Shown: positions 1-8,525 of the stretch, piece after piece | Numbering within the stretch: the first letter of the stretch is position 1 | Layout: each line of letters begins with the position of its first letter | Assembly (NCBI GenBank): GCA_024233935.1 | Contig: JACKOY010000003.1 | Location: forward strand, 186,001 to 250,000 | DNA length: 64,000 bases | Direction of reading: 5' to 3' | Origin: Spirochaetales bacterium | GTDB taxonomy: Bacteria > Spirochaetota > Leptospiria > Leptospirales > Leptonemataceae | Program-made: the position numbers and the translations under genes | Notes under the pieces: model-generated | What the model was told of the DNA's origin: nothing | What the model saw: only the letters and a program-made list of their open reading frames with translations | Database searches by the model: none

Positions 1-67
1 CCTCGAGAGCATTCGTACGCGTCTCACAGCCCAAAGCCAGCAGAATGATTACGGCGATCGTGCGCAT
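1..67 (-). CDS. N-terminus of a probable lipoprotein (cut by window edge)
   Basis: Reading leftward from an ATG at 67, the frame is open to the window edge and gives about 22 residues: MRTIAVIILLALGC followed by ETRTNALE. This looks like a short signal peptide with a loose lipobox (A-L-G-C), as expected for an exported lipoprotein. A purine-rich stretch lies directly upstream of the ATG. Nothing of the mature protein is visible, so no function can be given. It could also be chance, since so little is seen. Confidence 0.4.
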   Translation of the reverse strand, partial: MRTIAVIILLALGCETRTNALE

Positions 68-536
68 CCTCAGCACCCCCCGTCGCAGCCGGGGCCGCGG
101 GGCCAGTCATCGCCGTTCAGAAGGATTGGCTCCGACATGGATATGATCGTGATGTTGTTGGTCAGTCATATGTGCGCTCCCATTCGCCTGTAGTGCGCCC
201 CATTTGCCATTCGTGACCCGACCAGTTCCGGTAAGGGCCCAAGATCTGAGAACCGGGACTCATGCGCCTTAGTTTCTTCCCAGCGACCGAGACCATGGGT
301 ATTCGACCTTCTTGCGCTTGCAGTTGCGTTTCCATCTCATCCCGAGAACAGTTCGTACGACCCTCGCTGAAACACTCAACCGTGTTTTTCGCGTCAAGGA
401 GTCGGGCCTCAAAGCCAACCGCCTCTCGCAGGGCCCTCTCCTGTGCAGCCGCATCGTAGGGTCGACCACCGGCCTCAGGGCCATCGTACCGCGTTCAGAC
501 TGGTGCGCCGGTCGTCAAAATCCCCACGTCGCGAAA
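68..536. other. Intergenic stretch without a supported gene
   Basis: This gap lies between the divergent probable lipoprotein start at 67 and the nuclease-like gene starting at 537. Short frames exist on both strands, and the frame of the downstream gene is open back to 312, but they carry no recognisable domain or signal. Promoters of both flanking genes should be here. I see no clear hairpin, tRNA or repeat. Confidence 0.5.
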
Positions 537-1394
537 ATGCATGTCACACGCGCATTCTATAATGATAACATGGAGTACGATGCAGTCTCGAAGCGGCTGT
601 TGCGGCTGGGGGCAAAGCCGATTCTGAGCCGCTTGCTCGGACTGCCGATCAGTCAGAGCGAAGAAGTGCGTGAAAGCCCGGCTGAAACCGTCAGTGTGCG
701 TCACTCGGATTCAGCGCACATTGTCACGCTCAATGACGGCTCGCAAAGCCTGGTGCTGGTTGAGTTTCAGACCAACTGGGATCCCCGCCTTCCGTTTCGT
801 TTGCTGGAGTACGAACTGCGCCATCGTCTGCGGCAGAGTTTGCCGGTGGAGCCGGTCTTGTTTCTGTACCGTCCCCACCCGGCGGCGAAGGACTTTGTTT
901 CCGAAGAGAACCTGACCTATCGGTTTCGGTTGGTCAAATTCTGGGAGCTCGAGGCGGCCGATTTTTTGACGGCGGACGTGCATCTTCTGCCGTACGTTGT
1001 GCTCATGCGGGGCGGTCTTGCACGGGTCGACGAAATTGACCGGCGCATTCTTGAGACGAGCGCTTTGCCGAATGAAGAGAAATGGGATTTACTGACTGTA
1101 CTGGACATCTATACCGGGATGCACGATCGTAAGCTGGCTCAGGCCCTCGGTAAGAAAAGGAGAGAACTCATGATCGAATCACCGATCTATCGCGAAATTC
1201 TGGAAGAAGGCCTGTCGAAGGGCCGGGCCGAAGGCGAAGCGGAGGGCCTGCGCAAGGGTCAGGTCGAGGGCGCCCGAAAAGCAAAGCTCGAAACGGCGAA
1301 GGCGATGCTCGCGGAGGGCATAGCGATCGAAACCGTCCTGCGTGTTACCGGCCTGGACCGGGAGTCGCTTGAGGGAAGCGCTCCGGAAGAGTGA
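537..1394 (+). CDS. Rpn family PD-(D/E)XK nuclease-like protein
   Basis: This resembles the Rpn/transposase_31 type proteins (recombination-promoting nucleases of the PD-(D/E)XK fold). Visible hallmarks are an N-terminal helical segment, a strand ending in the motif VEFQTNWD near residue 75 (the E-x-Q nuclease motif), and R-x-x-x-Y-E further on. The C-terminal region has charged repeats (GRAEGEAEGLRKGQ) followed by a short HTH-like end. The frame is open from 312, but the segment before 537 does not look like protein. ATGs at 537 (MHVTRAFY) or 570 (MEYDAVSK) are the likely starts. Members of this family are often mobile and strain-variable. It stands alone here, with no transposon ends or repeats visible around it. 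Confidence 0.7.
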   Translation: MHVTRAFYNDNMEYDAVSKRLLRLGAKPILSRLLGLPISQSEEVRESPAETVSVRHSDSAHIVTLNDGSQSLVLVEFQTNWDPRLPFRLLEYELRHRLRQSLPVEPVLFLYRPHPAAKDFVSEENLTYRFRLVKFWELEAADFLTADVHLLPYVVLMRGGLARVDEIDRRILETSALPNEEKWDLLTVLDIYTGMHDRKLAQALGKKRRELMIESPIYREILEEGLSKGRAEGEAEGLRKGQVEGARKAKLETAKAMLAEGIAIETVLRVTGLDRESLEGSAPEE

Positions 1395-1487
1395 TCCGAG
1401 AAAATGCAGGCGCAGGTGGATCGATGACCGCCCGTGCCCTGGCCTCGCAAATGGTTGCCCCGCAACGCCGCTCTATCGCCCGGAGCC

Positions 1488-2003
1488 CTAGCCGCGGCGC
1501 GTGTTCTGAATCTGGGGGAGATCGCGAAACAGATATTGTTTGTATCTGTCGTGCACGGTGATGATGTATCCGAGGGAGGAACAGAACTTCACGAGCGTAC
1601 GGATAAACGTGTACTTCTCGTTGTTGATGACCCGGCCGGCCGGATCTTTCTGGGCCTTAAGCAGGCTGCGGATTTTGCCAATGAAGGCCGCGCGCACGCG
1701 CTTGTTGTAGCCGTCCGCGTTGTAGCGATACGGCGAAAGCTCGTCGATAAAGCCCTTTGCGTACCGATAAAACACCTCTACGTCCGATTCGATGCGGGCG
1801 CGTTCTTCGGGCGCAAAAATGGCGATGTAGTTGTGCAAAAGCGTAAGGGAGGCCGCCAGCTCCGGATCGTTTGTATGGCCCAGAGCCTGATGGTAAAACC
1901 CGGACTGCATGCTGGCCTGGATAAAGTCATCCCAGGTTTCGACGCTCGTCTCAACAGTATTTAGCTCGTCAATTTGGAGCTGTTTTTCGATTTCCACTAC
2001 CAT
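1488..2003 (-). CDS. Conserved-looking hypothetical protein
   Basis: A 171-residue soluble protein, mostly helical, with no signal peptide or membrane segment and no motif I recognise. The N-terminus is acidic and the C-terminal third is basic and aromatic (DRYKQYLFRDLP). It is transcribed divergently from enolase, with about 135 bases between the starts. Codon use matches the neighbours, which supports a real gene. Confidence 0.65.
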   Translation of the reverse strand: MVVEIEKQLQIDELNTVETSVETWDDFIQASMQSGFYHQALGHTNDPELAASLTLLHNYIAIFAPEERARIESDVEVFYRYAKGFIDELSPYRYNADGYNKRVRAAFIGKIRSLLKAQKDPAGRVINNEKYTFIRTLVKFCSSLGYIITVHDRYKQYLFRDLPQIQNTRRG

Positions 2004-2081
2004 CGCCCGGTTCTACAATACTGATGGAATACCAGGCATCAATCAATTTTCCATTTCGGGGCTTGCAAAGCGTCGTTCCCG

Positions 2082-2110
2082 TTGACAACCGTCATGGGCG
2101 GGTCATATCG
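2082..2110 (+). promoter_or_regulatory. Candidate sigma-70-like promoter for enolase
   Basis: A perfect -35 hexamer TTGACA lies at 2082-2087. A weak AT-rich -10 candidate (CATATC/ATATCG) lies at about 2104-2110, giving a spacer of 16-17 bases. It sits about 30 bases before the enolase start in the gap shared with the divergent hypothetical gene. The -10 is poor, so this is tentative. Confidence 0.35.
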
Positions 2111-2139
2111 GCGCCATCGGAATGATTCAGGAGCCCCCC

Positions 2140-3450
2140 ATGAACTACAACATCGACGACATCGCCATCGCCTCCATCCACGGACGTGAAATTCTGGACT
2201 CCCGGGGCAATCCAACCGTGGAAGTGGACGTGCGCCTCGAAGACGGAGCTCTGGGTCGGGCCGCGGTACCCTCGGGGGCATCCACCGGCGAGCACGAAGC
2301 GCTCGAGATGCGCGACAAGGACCCGGCCCGCTACCAGGGCAAAGGCGTACTGAACGCCGTTAAAAATATAAACGAGTCGATAGCATCGCAGCTGGTGGGC
2401 CGCAGCGCCTTTCGCCAGCGGGAAAACGACCAATTGATGCTCGATCTGGACGGAACCCCCAACAAGAGCAAGCTCGGCGCCAACGCAATCCTCGGTGTGA
2501 GCCTGGCAATGGCGCGCGCGGCTGCAAACTCCCTGGCCGTGCCGCTCTTTCGCTACCTGGGAGGCACCAACGGCCACCAGCTCCCGGTCCCCATGATGAA
2601 CATCATCAACGGAGGCTCCCACGCGGACAACAACGTCGATTTCCAGGAGTTCATGATCGTTCCGGTGGGCTTTGATGCGTTTTCCGAAGCCCTGCGGGCC
2701 GGTACCGAGATTTTCCACAGCCTGGCAAAGATCCTGAAAGAAAAGGGCCTGGCCACCTCGGTCGGGGATGAGGGCGGTTTTGCGCCCAACCTGTCGAGCA
2801 ACGAGGAGGCCATTCAGGTGATCATGCAAGCCATTGAGAAGGCCGGTTACAAAGCCGGCGATCAGATCCGGCTGGCCCTGGACGTAGCCTCATCCGAGTT
2901 CTTTGATAAAAGCAAAAAAGACTACGTTCTGGGGGCCGAGGGCGGCGCCCGGCGTAGCTCCGATGACATGGTGAAGCTGTACGAGGACCTCAGCAGCCGT
3001 TATCCGATCATCTCCATCGAAGATGGCCTGGACGAGAACGATTGGCCGGGCTGGAAGAATCTGACCGAACATCTGGGCGGCAAGATCCAGCTTGTGGGGG
3101 ACGATCTCCTGGTAACGAATACGGAGCGCCTTTCCCGGGCCATTCGCGAGGGGATCGCCAACTCCATTCTGGTAAAGGTCAACCAGATCGGCTCTTTGAC
3201 CGAAACTATAGAGGCAGTGCAGATGGCCCAGAAGGCCGGCTACACCGCAGTGATCAGCCACCGCTCCGGCGAGACCGAGGACAGCACGATTTCTCACATC
3301 GCGGTCGCCCTGAACGCAGGTCAGATCAAAACCGGCTCCCTCTCGCGAACGGACCGGCTGGCGAAGTACAACGAGCTCCTGCGCATTGAAGAGGAGCTGG
3401 CCGGCCAGGGAAAATACGCAGGCCTGGGAGCCTTCTACAACATCCGGTGA
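2140..3450 (+). CDS. eno: Enolase (phosphopyruvate hydratase)
   Basis: Glycolytic and gluconeogenic enzyme converting 2-phosphoglycerate to phosphoenolpyruvate in the cytoplasm. Family hallmarks are present: the N-terminal GREILDSRGNPTVE motif, the substrate loop GASTGEHEA, SVGDEGGFAP, the signature ILVKVNQIGSLTET with the catalytic Lys, and SHRSGETED. The product is 436 residues from ATG 2140, the normal length. This start is preferred over the in-frame ATG at 2122 because CAGGAG sits just upstream of it. The stop overlaps the GTG start of the DivIC-like gene, so the two are co-translated. This is a full, intact gene. Confidence 0.98.
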   Translation: MNYNIDDIAIASIHGREILDSRGNPTVEVDVRLEDGALGRAAVPSGASTGEHEALEMRDKDPARYQGKGVLNAVKNINESIASQLVGRSAFRQRENDQLMLDLDGTPNKSKLGANAILGVSLAMARAAANSLAVPLFRYLGGTNGHQLPVPMMNIINGGSHADNNVDFQEFMIVPVGFDAFSEALRAGTEIFHSLAKILKEKGLATSVGDEGGFAPNLSSNEEAIQVIMQAIEKAGYKAGDQIRLALDVASSEFFDKSKKDYVLGAEGGARRSSDDMVKLYEDLSSRYPIISIEDGLDENDWPGWKNLTEHLGGKIQLVGDDLLVTNTERLSRAIREGIANSILVKVNQIGSLTETIEAVQMAQKAGYTAVISHRSGETEDSTISHIAVALNAGQIKTGSLSRTDRLAKYNELLRIEEELAGQGKYAGLGAFYNIR

Positions 3451-3896
3451 ACCGACGCGCAAATCTCTTTCTGCTGGCCGCCGCTCTGGTGACGGGAGCG
3501 GGTTACGTGCTGGTCTTTGGAGACGTGGGCTTTTTGCGCCACCAGATGTTGTCCCGGGAACTGCATGGCCTGGAGCAGGATCTGTTCAGCCTGCGAAAAG
3601 AGCACACTCTGCTTTCCGACCAGTACTACCGCCTTCAAGAGCAAGAGCCGGGCGAGGAAACCGTACCCGATCGGACCCGGGCGCTCACGATCCTGCGCTT
3701 CGAGGATCCCGAAGCCGGCACCGCGGGCGTGACCGAGCCCTCCCCGCTTCTCGCCGCGAGGGAGGGCGACGAGATCAGTCTGACCGAAGCCCGCATCCTG
3801 TTTCTGGCGACCATGGCCCTGGCGACCCTGTTCGGGTACTATTTTATCAGTCGACTGCGACCGATAGCGCCGGCCGCAACGGCCAGCCGGACTTGA
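3447..3896 (+). CDS. DivIC/FtsB-like septum formation protein
   Basis: Small bitopic membrane protein of the FtsB/DivIC (septum formation initiator) type. It has a short cytoplasmic N-terminus, one membrane helix (LFLLAAALVTGAGYVLVFG), then a heptad-rich segment (residues about 35-70, LHGLEQDLFSLRKEHTLL) typical of the coiled coil that binds FtsL-like partners. A second hydrophobic helix near the C-terminus (about residues 115-135) makes it longer (149 aa) than typical FtsB. The GTG start overlaps the enolase stop, and an eno-divIC/ftsB order is common in bacteria, which supports the call. The extra C-terminal helix is unusual. Confidence 0.75.
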   Translation: MNRRANLFLLAAALVTGAGYVLVFGDVGFLRHQMLSRELHGLEQDLFSLRKEHTLLSDQYYRLQEQEPGEETVPDRTRALTILRFEDPEAGTAGVTEPSPLLAAREGDEISLTEARILFLATMALATLFGYYFISRLRPIAPAATASRT

Positions 3897-3948
3897 CGTC
3901 CGGGACCGACTCTATTTGCCTGTAACCAGACCACTGCCTGAGGAAACC

Positions 3949-4554
3949 ATGAACCCCTTCGAACCCAGCCTGAGCCAGCAAGACGAAGACACGCTCAAGA
4001 CACCCAACCCCATCCGCAATCGCATTGAGCAGAAGCTGCTCGAACAGCGCAAGATTTACCTCTGGGGCGCGGTGGAGGATCGTTCGGCCCGCTACATCGT
4101 GGAACGTATGCTCTACCTGGAAGCGGAAGAGCCTGGCAAAGACATCACACTGTATATCAATAGCCCGGGTGGTGTCATCACTTCCGGCATGGCCATTTAT
4201 GACACCATGCAGATGATCTCCGCTGACGTTTCGACGGTCTGCATGGGCCTGGCGGCCAGCATGGGCGCCCTGCTGCTTTGCGGGGGCGCAAAAGGCAAAC
4301 GTTACGCCTGGCCGCACAGCCGCATCATGATCCACCAACCGCTGATCTCCGGTCAGATCATCGCCCCGGCCATTGACATCAAAATTCAGGCCGAAGAAAT
4401 CCGCAAGATCCGCGACCAGATCAACCGCATCATTGCCGAGGCCTCCAACAAGTCCATGGAGCAGGTCGAGATGGACACGGACCGCGACTACTACCTGAAC
4501 GCCGAAGAAGCAAAGAACTACGGCATTGTGGACCACGTTTCCACTTCGGTCTGA
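3949..4554 (+). CDS. clpP: ATP-dependent Clp protease proteolytic subunit
   Basis: Serine peptidase subunit of the Clp protease, assembling as a tetradecamer with ClpX/ClpA-type ATPases. The catalytic triad is visible: Ser104 in LAASMGALLL, His129 in MIHQP and Asp178 in TDRDYYL. The YINSPGG motif is near residue 70. The product is 201 residues from ATG 3949, chosen because GAGGAAACC precedes it directly; the frame is open back to 3916. It follows the DivIC-like gene by about 50 bases and ends in a strong terminator. No clpX is adjacent. Confidence 0.97.
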   Translation: MNPFEPSLSQQDEDTLKTPNPIRNRIEQKLLEQRKIYLWGAVEDRSARYIVERMLYLEAEEPGKDITLYINSPGGVITSGMAIYDTMQMISADVSTVCMGLAASMGALLLCGGAKGKRYAWPHSRIMIHQPLISGQIIAPAIDIKIQAEEIRKIRDQINRIIAEASNKSMEQVEMDTDRDYYLNAEEAKNYGIVDHVSTSV

Positions 4555-4583
4555 GTCACACCGCACCGCCCGTCCCGCATTAG

Positions 4584-4610
4584 AGCCCGCTGGTGAAAAA
4601 CCGGCGGGCT
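4584..4610 (+). terminator. Rho-independent terminator after clpP
   Basis: AGCCCGCTGG (4584-4593) pairs with CCGGCGGGCT (4601-4610) as a 10-bp stem with one G-U pair and a 7-base A-rich loop. It is followed by a short T-rich tract (TTCTATTT). It lies about 30 bases after the clpP stop and closes the eno-divIC-clpP unit. Confidence 0.85.
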
Positions 4611-5059
4611 TTCTATTTGGGCGGTTGGCGCGGTCACGAGCCCCGGCATCGCGCCGAAAAGCCCCTCCCGTCGGGCCGGCGCAGCTTGCCTGCCAAACCT
4701 GGTGCCCCAAAAAGGCGGTCCAGCTTCGCGCCCTACGGATTGGACGACCACGTCGGATACAGCTGGCCGCGGTGAATCAACGGAAACAAATCCTGCGCCT
4801 GGGAAATTGTGAGCGTGCGCGTTTCGTAATAGGTAGCGTACACTTCTTGCGTGCTACCGTTCGAGCAAAGTCGCCGCGCTTTCGGACCTGGCCAGATCAC
4901 TACTCGTGAAATATGGACCTGATGAGTCGCTCCGGAGACGCAGACGAGAAAAGGAGGCCGTGAAATGCGCTACGGGTCACGGTTCCATCTGGAATGAAGG
5001 AGTCGCCTGGCTCCCTGCGCATATGGGTTTCGATTGTCGTACCCCGCCCGGAAACAGGC
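4611..5059. other. Intergenic gap between convergent units
   Basis: About 450 bases lie between the clpP terminator and the end of the minus-strand membrane protein gene. Short frames are present on both strands but none has a convincing start, motif or hydrophobic pattern. A small imperfect hairpin (GGTAGC near 4831 with GCTACC near 4852) is the only structure noticed. Both flanking genes end here, so no promoter is required. Confidence 0.5.
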
Positions 5060-5476
5060 TTACTTAAAAACCAGCACGGCCAGTACAATGATAACCAGGC
5101 TTAAAGTCGGACCCACAAGCAGCGTTACTGTTGAAGGCAACTTTGGAGCGGCGCCGCTTTTGCGTGCGCGGGCCTGGCTCATGTGCTGAAAGCCAATCCA
5201 GAAAAATAGAATCACGACCAGAGTCAGCTTCGTATGAAACAAACCGTTCGTCTTGACTGCGGCCCAGACCGGTCCGAGCATCAGAAGGCCCGAAACGATC
5301 AAGAGCAACAAACCCAGCGGCCCGACAAAGGTAAGCACACGAACCTGCTTTAAGAACAGGGCAAGCTGCTCCGAAGATAAGCCCTTTGCCCGCCCGGCGA
5401 GGACCAAAATGGACACTGCGGCCCCGAGGCTGATGCCCAGGCCCACAAAATGAAGAATTAACCAGAGTTCTCGCAT
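5060..5476 (-). CDS. Four-helix integral membrane protein (CopD/DUF2269-like)
   Basis: A 138-residue protein with four predicted membrane helices (about residues 4-26, 46-70, 80-98 and 117-137). A His in the first helix (ILHFVGLG) and HTKLTLVV before the third resemble the small CopD-like/DUF2269-type membrane proteins, some of which bind haem or copper. That resemblance is only by helix layout and His placement. It lies 9 bases downstream of the PTS IIA-like gene on the same strand and is the last gene of the 11.5-5.1 kb leftward run. Confidence 0.6.
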   Translation of the reverse strand: MRELWLILHFVGLGISLGAAVSILVLAGRAKGLSSEQLALFLKQVRVLTFVGPLGLLLLIVSGLLMLGPVWAAVKTNGLFHTKLTLVVILFFWIGFQHMSQARARKSGAAPKLPSTVTLLVGPTLSLVIIVLAVLVFK

Positions 5477-5485
5477 ACGTTCTCT

Positions 5486-5971
5486 TTAGCCCTGTGATGA
5501 AGATCCGGCTTCCGCTACACCCGCTGTTACGATCTCAAAAACTGCATCCGGGTCGCTCGCCGCGAGCACACGCGCACGGGTGTCTTCGTCGTTGAAGACT
5601 CGTGCAATCGTCGCCAGCACTTTGATGTGACGCTCAAAACGCTTCTTGGGCATGAGGAGCAGAACTACAATGCGTACCGGACTCTCGTCGACGGAATCGA
5701 AATCCAGCTCGTGTTTGAGTACGGCGATGAGGCCATGCACATCGCTTACGTGCTCGCTCGAACAATGCGGAATGGCGACGCCAAGCCCAATGCCGGTAGA
5801 CATCGATTGTTCGCGCTCCAGCAGGGTATGCCAGATGCCCTGCCGATGCTCTTCCAACGGCGTACCTGCGACACACAGATCAAACAGATGCTTCAAGGCG
5901 GCTGTTTTGTCGGCAAACTGGTCCTCGACGACGTAGACCTGCTCGCGGGGGATGACTTCAGAGAGATTCAT
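5486..5971 (-). CDS. PTS IIA(Ntr)-like phosphoacceptor protein
   Basis: Single-domain PTS EIIA of the fructose/nitrogen (PtsN) type, 161 residues. The signature STGIGLGVAIPHC carries the phosphorylatable His at residue 69, and VVLLLMPKKRFERHIKVLATIAR fits the C-terminal half of the domain. Such proteins usually regulate K+ uptake, nitrogen or sigma factors through their phosphorylation state rather than transporting sugar. No IIB/IIC subunits, HPr or EI are nearby, which supports a regulatory role. It lies downstream of the RnfD-like gene on the same strand. Confidence 0.88.
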   Translation of the reverse strand: MNLSEVIPREQVYVVEDQFADKTAALKHLFDLCVAGTPLEEHRQGIWHTLLEREQSMSTGIGLGVAIPHCSSEHVSDVHGLIAVLKHELDFDSVDESPVRIVVLLLMPKKRFERHIKVLATIARVFNDEDTRARVLAASDPDAVFEIVTAGVAEAGSSSQG

Positions 5972-6056
5972 TGCTTTAGACCGGCGCCAGAGCCGAAGCT
6001 TATCGACATGGGCTCAGGCGTCCTTCCTGTGTAAAAATGTTTTTTCGCGGCAGGAT

Positions 6057-6860
6057 TCAAATTCGGGCCATCCTGCGAAGCCCCTGAACAAGCGGAAGGA
6101 GCGCTTGCGCTGCGATAATTCCCACAGCGCTGGAGAATTCTACCGCCCTCCCATCGAAGACCTGCCCGGACTGCAAGGCAAGATACAAACCCGGGCCGAT
6201 CACTGCCTGCGCCAGGCGGTCCAGAAAGTCGCAACGGGGGCCAAAGGGCGATAGCGCGAGCCAGAGCGTAAGGGCTGCGCATCCGAAGGCATGGTCCGGC
6301 GATCGAACCGACCAGGCAACGAAAAGCCACCAGAGGACGGGGAGTAGAAGCACGCTCCAACCGCGACGCGGTCCGGCCAGCAGCACAAAGAGGCTACCGG
6401 CCAGAATCAGTTCCGGAGATTCAAACGCCCGTAAGGGCACGGAGCCTGCCGAAAGGCCCTGCAAAAACGGAAAGCCGAGTAGCGCAAGCAACGCCAGGCT
6501 CAAAGGCCCCGGGAGATAGCGAACACCGGCCGCAAGCAAGCCGGCCGAAACGAAGAACACGAGCCCGGCAACAAAGAAGGCGTTCCAGGACTCGCCGGCA
6601 GGTCCGGTCGCCGCCCAGAATCCGAGTGCGAGCACGCCCATCATACTCCCTTCCAGGCGTAATCGGCCGCCGCGAAAGAGCCGACGATTCAAGAGCAGCG
6701 GTCCCAAAATCGCGGCAAGTAGTGCCAGGGCCGGCCACAGCAACAGGCGCCCTCCTCCGTCGGTGGAAAAAGACAAGAACACGCACAAAGGCACATACGC
6801 CAGACCGTGTTCCAGTCCATGCCCCAACCTGGCGCCCCAGGCCTGCAGGTTCGGTTTCAT
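6057..6860 (-). CDS. Polytopic membrane protein, RnfD-like by context
   Basis: A 267-residue, very hydrophobic protein with about eight predicted membrane helices. Its ATG overlaps the stop of the RnfC-like gene (ATGA), so the two are translationally coupled. RnfD/NqrB is the expected partner of RnfC in Na+/H+-translocating ferredoxin:NAD oxidoreductases. However, I do not see the S(T)GAT-type flavin attachment motif of RnfD/NqrB, and the protein is shorter than usual. The assignment therefore rests mainly on its partner and topology. It may be a divergent or flavin-free relative. Confidence 0.5.
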   Translation of the reverse strand: MKPNLQAWGARLGHGLEHGLAYVPLCVFLSFSTDGGGRLLLWPALALLAAILGPLLLNRRLFRGGRLRLEGSMMGVLALGFWAATGPAGESWNAFFVAGLVFFVSAGLLAAGVRYLPGPLSLALLALLGFPFLQGLSAGSVPLRAFESPELILAGSLFVLLAGPRRGWSVLLLPVLWWLFVAWSVRSPDHAFGCAALTLWLALSPFGPRCDFLDRLAQAVIGPGLYLALQSGQVFDGRAVEFSSAVGIIAAQALLPLVQGLRRMARI

Positions 6861-8104
6861 CTGCGAAACCGCACCACGCTCCGGGATTCCTTCCTGACCG
6901 CGCTTATCTTTGCCATGAGGTCAATACGACTCTCGCAGATGGCCGTACAAAGGCCGCACTCCAGACAGCTGGCCGACCGAAAGGCAGCCGGTCGCCCTTC
7001 TACCAGAGCAAGCGGCCCGGCGTCCACGGGGCAAATGCGCTGGCAGGACATACAACCGGTACAGGGCAGATCCATCGCTACCGGCCCCGGTTTACTGGAA
7101 AGTTCGATCAGGCAGTCATCAAATGCGGAGAAACGATCTTCGGGGGTCAGCGGCTGAAAAGTGTTCCGAATACTGGAACCGCGCCTGAGGAACACCGGTC
7201 CCGCACCGGCGGCGGGCCCCAACTCTTCGCTCAGGAGTTCAGAAAGACTTTGTCCGTGATACAAGCGCAACAACCGATCGCGCTTCAATCCGGCCCTGCG
7301 AAAACGCGGTTCGCGCGATCGCAGCACCACGAGGCGGGAACCAAAAGGCCGACCGTCAAAAAGCCCTTCAAGCATCGCAAGCAGACTGGCCGGGCCGATG
7401 TAGGCTACCCGCTGCTCTTCCAGTCCGCCAAAGAGCTCGCTATCACGCAAGAGCCGACGGGTGATCAGTTCCGGAATGAACAAAGCCAGGTCACGGCGAC
7501 GGGGCCGCGGTGCGGATGCCGAGAGGCGCGGGTAGTGCAAGACCTGTGCGGGGGACCCGGCTATTTTGAGCAGTCGTTCCAGAAACGAACCCAGCAGTGC
7601 AAGCTCGGCCCGGCGGGACCACAGAGCGCTTCGGCAGGCGCCGGAAAGGCTATCGTCGACCCGGGCCAGAACGATAGCGCGGCCTTCCGGTGCGAAGACC
7701 GGACCAAGCAGACTGCTCAACATCACGGCCCTTTCTTCCAGTCCAAACAGCGCCAGATCGTCCAGGGTCTGGAGGAACTCGGCGACCGCGTCATCGGCCG
7801 CTTCGATTTTCTCCAGAATCCCGTCGGAGGCGAACTGCATGCTGCCTTCCACCCTCAGTTCAATCCGGTCCCCGTCCTTTTCGGCGATGCCGGGTAGCGG
7901 CGCCACCAACACAGCCCCGGCGTCCGAACGTGCCACGACGTCACCGGAGGCAACGCGTCGTGGATAGGAACCGACCGGAGTCAGGTGGCGGGGTTCGGAA
8001 CTGCGCTCTAGATCCAGAACAAGGCGGACCGGCACAGGGAGCGCAGTCACGCCCCGCGCCAGTCGGCGCGGGTCGGAGGCTCTCAGATAACGAAGATCAC
8101 GCAA
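6857..8104 (-). CDS. RnfC-like iron-sulfur protein
   Basis: A 415-residue soluble protein resembling the RnfC subunit of Rnf electron-transport complexes. The N-terminal part has a lipoyl/sandwich-like segment with a P-V-G-x-Y start and a GAVLVAPLPGI strand. The C-terminus carries two ferredoxin motifs: CTGCMSCQRICP at about residue 348 and CLECGLCTAIC at about 380, each able to bind a 4Fe-4S cluster. In RnfC these relay electrons between NADH/FMN and the membrane subunits. The glycine-rich nucleotide-binding segment of canonical RnfC is not obvious. No rnfA, B, E or G is in the window, so this may be a diverged paralogue with another electron donor. Confidence 0.65.
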   Translation of the reverse strand: MRDLRYLRASDPRRLARGVTALPVPVRLVLDLERSSEPRHLTPVGSYPRRVASGDVVARSDAGAVLVAPLPGIAEKDGDRIELRVEGSMQFASDGILEKIEAADDAVAEFLQTLDDLALFGLEERAVMLSSLLGPVFAPEGRAIVLARVDDSLSGACRSALWSRRAELALLGSFLERLLKIAGSPAQVLHYPRLSASAPRPRRRDLALFIPELITRRLLRDSELFGGLEEQRVAYIGPASLLAMLEGLFDGRPFGSRLVVLRSREPRFRRAGLKRDRLLRLYHGQSLSELLSEELGPAAGAGPVFLRRGSSIRNTFQPLTPEDRFSAFDDCLIELSSKPGPVAMDLPCTGCMSCQRICPVDAGPLALVEGRPAAFRSASCLECGLCTAICESRIDLMAKISAVRKESRSVVRFRR

Positions 8105-8124
8105 GGAACCTGCGCTTTACCCGC

Positions 8125-8418
8125 TCAGGAACGAACGGGCTTACGGACGGTGTAGATCTCGTCTTTGATCGGGAGTTCTTTCTTGAGATTCTTGATGTAA
8201 GGCAGGAGATCTCCCATCTCCTGGTAGTCCTCACAGTTCGGCTGCATACGACGCGCAACCGTGAAGTACTTGTAGAGCTTCTCCTCACCGGAGCGCTTCG
8301 ACCACTTCTTCTTGTTACAGCGCACACGCAGGATGTACTTATCGTGCTCGGCCTCGTATTGACGAACGACGATGCAATGGGCGCAGTTTGCGCAGTAGAC
8401 CTTTTCACCAGCTGCCAT
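8125..8418 (-). CDS. Small Cys-rich, zinc-ribbon-like protein
   Basis: A 97-residue basic protein beginning MAAGEKVYCANCAHC, with a further Cys in RVRCNKK and another in QPNCEDY. The N-terminal C-x2-C-x2-C cluster and the later cysteines suggest a metal site, probably zinc. The rest is Lys-rich with no known domain that I can name. It sits 20 bases upstream of the RnfC-like gene on the same strand, so it could be co-expressed with that iron-sulfur protein. Function unknown. Confidence 0.7.
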   Translation of the reverse strand: MAAGEKVYCANCAHCIVVRQYEAEHDKYILRVRCNKKKWSKRSGEEKLYKYFTVARRMQPNCEDYQEMGDLLPYIKNLKKELPIKDEIYTVRKPVRS

Positions 8419-8525
8419 GCTGTAATACTCTCCTGGGACGAGCCTGCCCGATGTTTAAGCGCAAATCGGGGCACCGGGACGCGGGCAGGTCGGTCTCTGA
8501 CCAGACTTTTCCAACCGCCCCTGGT

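Noticed and set aside
537..1394. Rpn-like gene as part of a transposon
   Set aside because: No terminal inverted repeats, target duplications or other transposition genes around it.
6626..7897. 423-residue plus-strand frame
   Set aside because: It is antisense to the RnfC-like and RnfD-like genes, is rich in Arg/Gln/Gly/Pro and has no domain.
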